Assembly (NCBI GenBank): GCA_022605955.1
Contig: JAKCOZ010000005.1
Span: 55,134,750 to 55,198,749, forward strand
Length of the DNA: 64,000 nt
From: Rallus limicola
Taxonomy: Eukaryota; Chordata; Aves; Gruiformes; Rallidae
Direction: 5' to 3'
Numbering within the stretch: position 1 is the first letter of the stretch; every line of letters begins with the position of its first letter. Under the pieces are notes generated by a model, which saw only the letters and a list, made by a program, of their open reading frames with translations, had not been told where the DNA came from and did no database searches. Position numbers and translations under genes: made by a program. Positions 61,001 through 64,000 of this stretch are shown piece after piece.

Positions 61001-62990
61001 ATTTTCAGGGTTATTAATCAGAAAAGGAAAAATCCACCTCCCACCCCCCTCCACACACACACCCAGGCACACATTTCGATCAGCAAATCATTCTAGAAAT
61101 AATAATAGAACTGCAGATGCCCAAAGATATCTATCTTTGTCCAGAAGGTAAGTCCTTTGGAAAGGCTGCGTGTTTGTTCTGCAGCACGTATAACTGTTTC
61201 CAAAAAAAGGAATCTAGACAAAAGGATGTTTATTGTGAGTAGTTCTGCTGAGAAAAAAAAATTAAAGGCTTGCTTTCACCCATAGACAAGATTTTCAGAA
61301 TGAAGTGGAAATAATTCAGAAGGAATTTATAGTTAGAGGATTAATCCCCAAACCACGCACAAAAAATAAATTACCTGATTTTTAGTATTTCTTAGCATCC
61401 AGCAGCCTCATTCAGCTTTCTCCTTGAAAGAAGGACCACCTGTTAGAGCACCACAATATGGATTTATCTCTTGGTCTTTGGAAAAAAAAATCCCATTCAT
61501 TTCTGCTCTTCAGAGATCAATTCAGTGTTGCACGTCTTTGCGCTTAACTCTGCTCTATCTGTAAACGGGCACATCTAGAAAGAGTCCCACTTACATGAAT
61601 ATGATTCCTCTGCTAAACTCATTGCATTCCTAGGGTATAAATGCCTGTGCTATCAAATTCCAAGAATTTAGAGGATGGCTAAACTGGGAAGGTAGAATTG
61701 CCTCCCTGGTTGTATCACTGACCTGTTCTGTTAGCCAGGACAACTCGTGCCTCAAGCTCCCTATTTAATTCCCTATACTTTTTTCTATCTTGCCTATAGA
61801 GACCACAGAGTACTTGAGGATGTCCATGTCCTGGGCTCCACGGAGACCCAAAGTCACTGTTCATGCAAAAAACAGTACCTGCACAGCTCTTTATCAGTAT
61901 GTGTGCTAGCTCCTTCAGGGGAGAGACTGAAAAGGAAGAGAAAGGTGCACGTGTCCTTCCATTGGCTGTGCACAGGTGAAAAGACACCCAGAGTCAGCGC
62001 TTGAATCCAGCCCTCCTGATACCAGTGCTGGGACACAGAACATTTCACTTGAACTCAAACACTTTACAGACACAATATAAACTTCACAGTGACTTCTCAG
62101 GACAGTCAGTCTTGGGGAGGAGTTCTGATTCATACGTACAGAACATTTTCTCTGGCAATCACATAAAGGAATTCTTTAGGAGTTCATAATTTTAGAGCCA
62201 GTGACATCTCTTTCTTTTTTCCACTTTTCTTCTTTGCCTAGCACAAGAATCATCAGATTAGCAACACAAAACACCTCAAGAGACCCTCTTAAATCCATGG
62301 TAAATTAGTGTCCTGACTTTCAGGACTCCTCAGCTGTCCCTGTTGATCCTGCTTAGTCTAAGGCAAAATTGCTCCATGAAGCTCCTCTTCTCCCCTTTTT
62401 AGACACTGACTTAGACTTCAGGACCAGTGGGCCACAGGTCTTTGTTCTTGTCAAAGGGTACATGGTGTGTAGACTAGAGTAGCTGCTGGGACACTGCTGA
62501 TCTCAGTATTATGCCCAGTGCTTGTGAGAGTGGGATCCTGGATCATTATCCATCCTTTTTCAGATAATGCCATCTCAAGCCCATGCTTTGGCTGCTGTTT
62601 CCCCACCATCTTTTTTTTGCAAATAAGGGTCTCAGGCAGTGATTCTTCTTGATTTTAGTTACCATGCAAACTGTATCCTTCTCCTCCTCCTCCTTAGAAC
62701 CGTAACTTCTACCTGTAGCTCCCCATTAGCATTCAGATGTCTGATCACATAAATACAGGCATTTCTTACACCCCTGTTACTTTAACAATTGCTTTACAAG
62801 TGACAAGCAATGCCACTTTTCTAGCTGTGTGGGTTTTTTCACCCCAAAGTAGCAGTGCACTAATGTGCCATTACTATAATTAAGAAATACAGGGTGATTC
62901 AGTAGCAAAAAAAAGAGAAAAAGAGAGAAAGAAAGAGAAGCCCCCTGCAACATAATTGGTCACTGCTATGAATCTTTACTCAGGGGACAG
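58100..62990. other. Intergenic, no gene seen
   Basis: Short unrelated open frames and a poly-A run (59054-59071). A palindromic OTX-type site, GGATTAATCC, lies at 61338-61347. Unique-looking AT-rich stretches occur throughout but with no clear boundary. No repeat family or exon is recognised. Confidence 0.5.
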
Positions 62991-62999
62991 ATAGCACGA

Positions 63000-63425
63000 C
63001 CAGAGGTAATAGCTTACACACGTATTCTTGAGCTGTGCAATAGATGGAAAAGTGTCCCAGATGGATTGGGCAGGGGCTTAGTTCCGGGATTATGATGAGA
63101 CAGTGGGTAATTATTGAGTGGCATTGCCTCAGCGCTGATTATATCTGCAAGCTTGTTCCTTTCCTTCAGAGGAAAGCATTGATAAAGATAAACCATGCTG
63201 CTCTATGTCCTTCATGTAGCACAAAACAACACATTTCAATCTAACAGGATCAGGTCTCCACTTTGATCACAATCTGTTACCTAGATGTCTTTGCAAATTA
63301 ATCAGCCCTGCTTGTTTAGCTCCAGTCAGTTTGTACTGCTAAATTAATAAATGTACTAGGAGCAACAGAATACATAATTAAATTCTACAGTTTAATCTCC
63401 ACATAATAATTTTGACCTTAGTCTG
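63000..63425. promoter_or_regulatory. Strong candidate conserved enhancer
   Basis: Complex block with an OTX-type GGATTA at 63087-63092, GTGGGTAATTATTGAGTGG, GCGCTGATTATATCTGC, TTTGCAAATTAATCAGCCC (homeodomain plus POU-like), CTGCTAAATTAATAAATG, CATAATTAAATTC and CATAATAATTTTGACC. No repeat or coding signal is seen. Confidence 0.47.
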
Positions 63426-64000
63426 GGGCCTCTGTTATAGCCAGCAACACATTGAATAGACACAGACCTAGCAATGCAGCTTACACTAACAATCTACCTT
63501 GAATGATTACTCAGGGGCACCATAATCAAGACCTACTAAAATCAGAGAAAACATGATGCACAATTAGGAAAACAAAACTGTAGCCACAGCTCCTGGCTAT
63601 ATAAAATTAAAAAAGGACCTAATGCAGCATTGGCATACATCTAACTCAAAAAATACAGGAAGATACTCTGTCTGGGTTCAGTTAACCAGGAACAGTGGGT
63701 TTGTATTTCCAGTATCTGCATCAAATGCAACCCAAAAGAGCAGAGGACAGTTTATGTTCTTCCCAGGAACACTCGTAAACTTTTAAGAGAAGAATGAGCC
63801 CTGCCAGGAAAGGGGTTTCTGTGCCAGCCTCATCAAAGGAAACATCACTGAATTATTATAGCTATTCAATACACCTGTTTATAGTGGACACCCTTCTCCC
63901 ATATTATATGCAATTTACATTTAAATCTGTTACCTTCCCACTAGAAGATAAACACCTTCCCCTGTGGAAATTCAGTGTCTTGTTGCAGGAACTGTGAAGG
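63425..64000. other. Intergenic to window end, no gene seen
   Basis: Mixed sequence with no recognised gene, repeat family or RNA. Confidence 0.5.

Overview
This is vertebrate nuclear DNA, and the repeats say it is a bird. About a dozen copies carry the 3' end typical of avian CR1 LINEs (ATTCTATGATTCTATGA-type tails or their complement). There is no bacterial-style gene packing. The only protein-coding gene I can support is OTX2, the K50 (bicoid-class) paired-type homeobox transcription factor of head, midbrain and eye development, on the + strand between about 12.9 and 21.3 kb.

Layout. 1-3.6 kb is intergenic with one MIR-like fragment. 3.6-5.3 kb is GC/CpG-rich with TGTC-type repeats and could hold a distal promoter. 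5.3-12.6 kb is 5' flank in which TAAT-rich blocks that look like enhancers alternate with long G, C and A runs. 12.6-13.34 kb holds a probable proximal promoter and a noncoding exon ending in a strong GTAAGT donor. A 4 kb CpG-rich intron leads to the first coding exon (17301-17524), then the homeobox exon (17993-18149), then the long last coding exon (19558-20178) and the 3' UTR. From 21.3 kb to the end I see no gene. This 43 kb desert holds CR1 copies, a 761 bp purine tract, minisatellites, and many AT-rich TAAT/ATTA-dense blocks. Some of those blocks carry the TAATCC core that OTX proteins bind. That layout fits the regulatory landscape expected around OTX2, but conservation could not be tested here.

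The most notable observation is in the gene itself. Compared with the very conserved OTX2 protein, the first coding exon has one extra base, and the 157 bp homeobox exon (normally 152 bp) has three insertions of 1, 3 and 1 bases. The net change is +6, so the spliced frame stays open and returns to the OTX2 frame at Leu73. However, residues 17-72, including the homeodomain arm, helix 1 and most of helix 2, are read out of frame. OTX2 is essential, all four events are insertions, and the last exon is clean. Residual long-read assembly error is therefore the likeliest cause. I did not find a new biological system. The noncoding blocks are the best candidates for biology not explained by named features.
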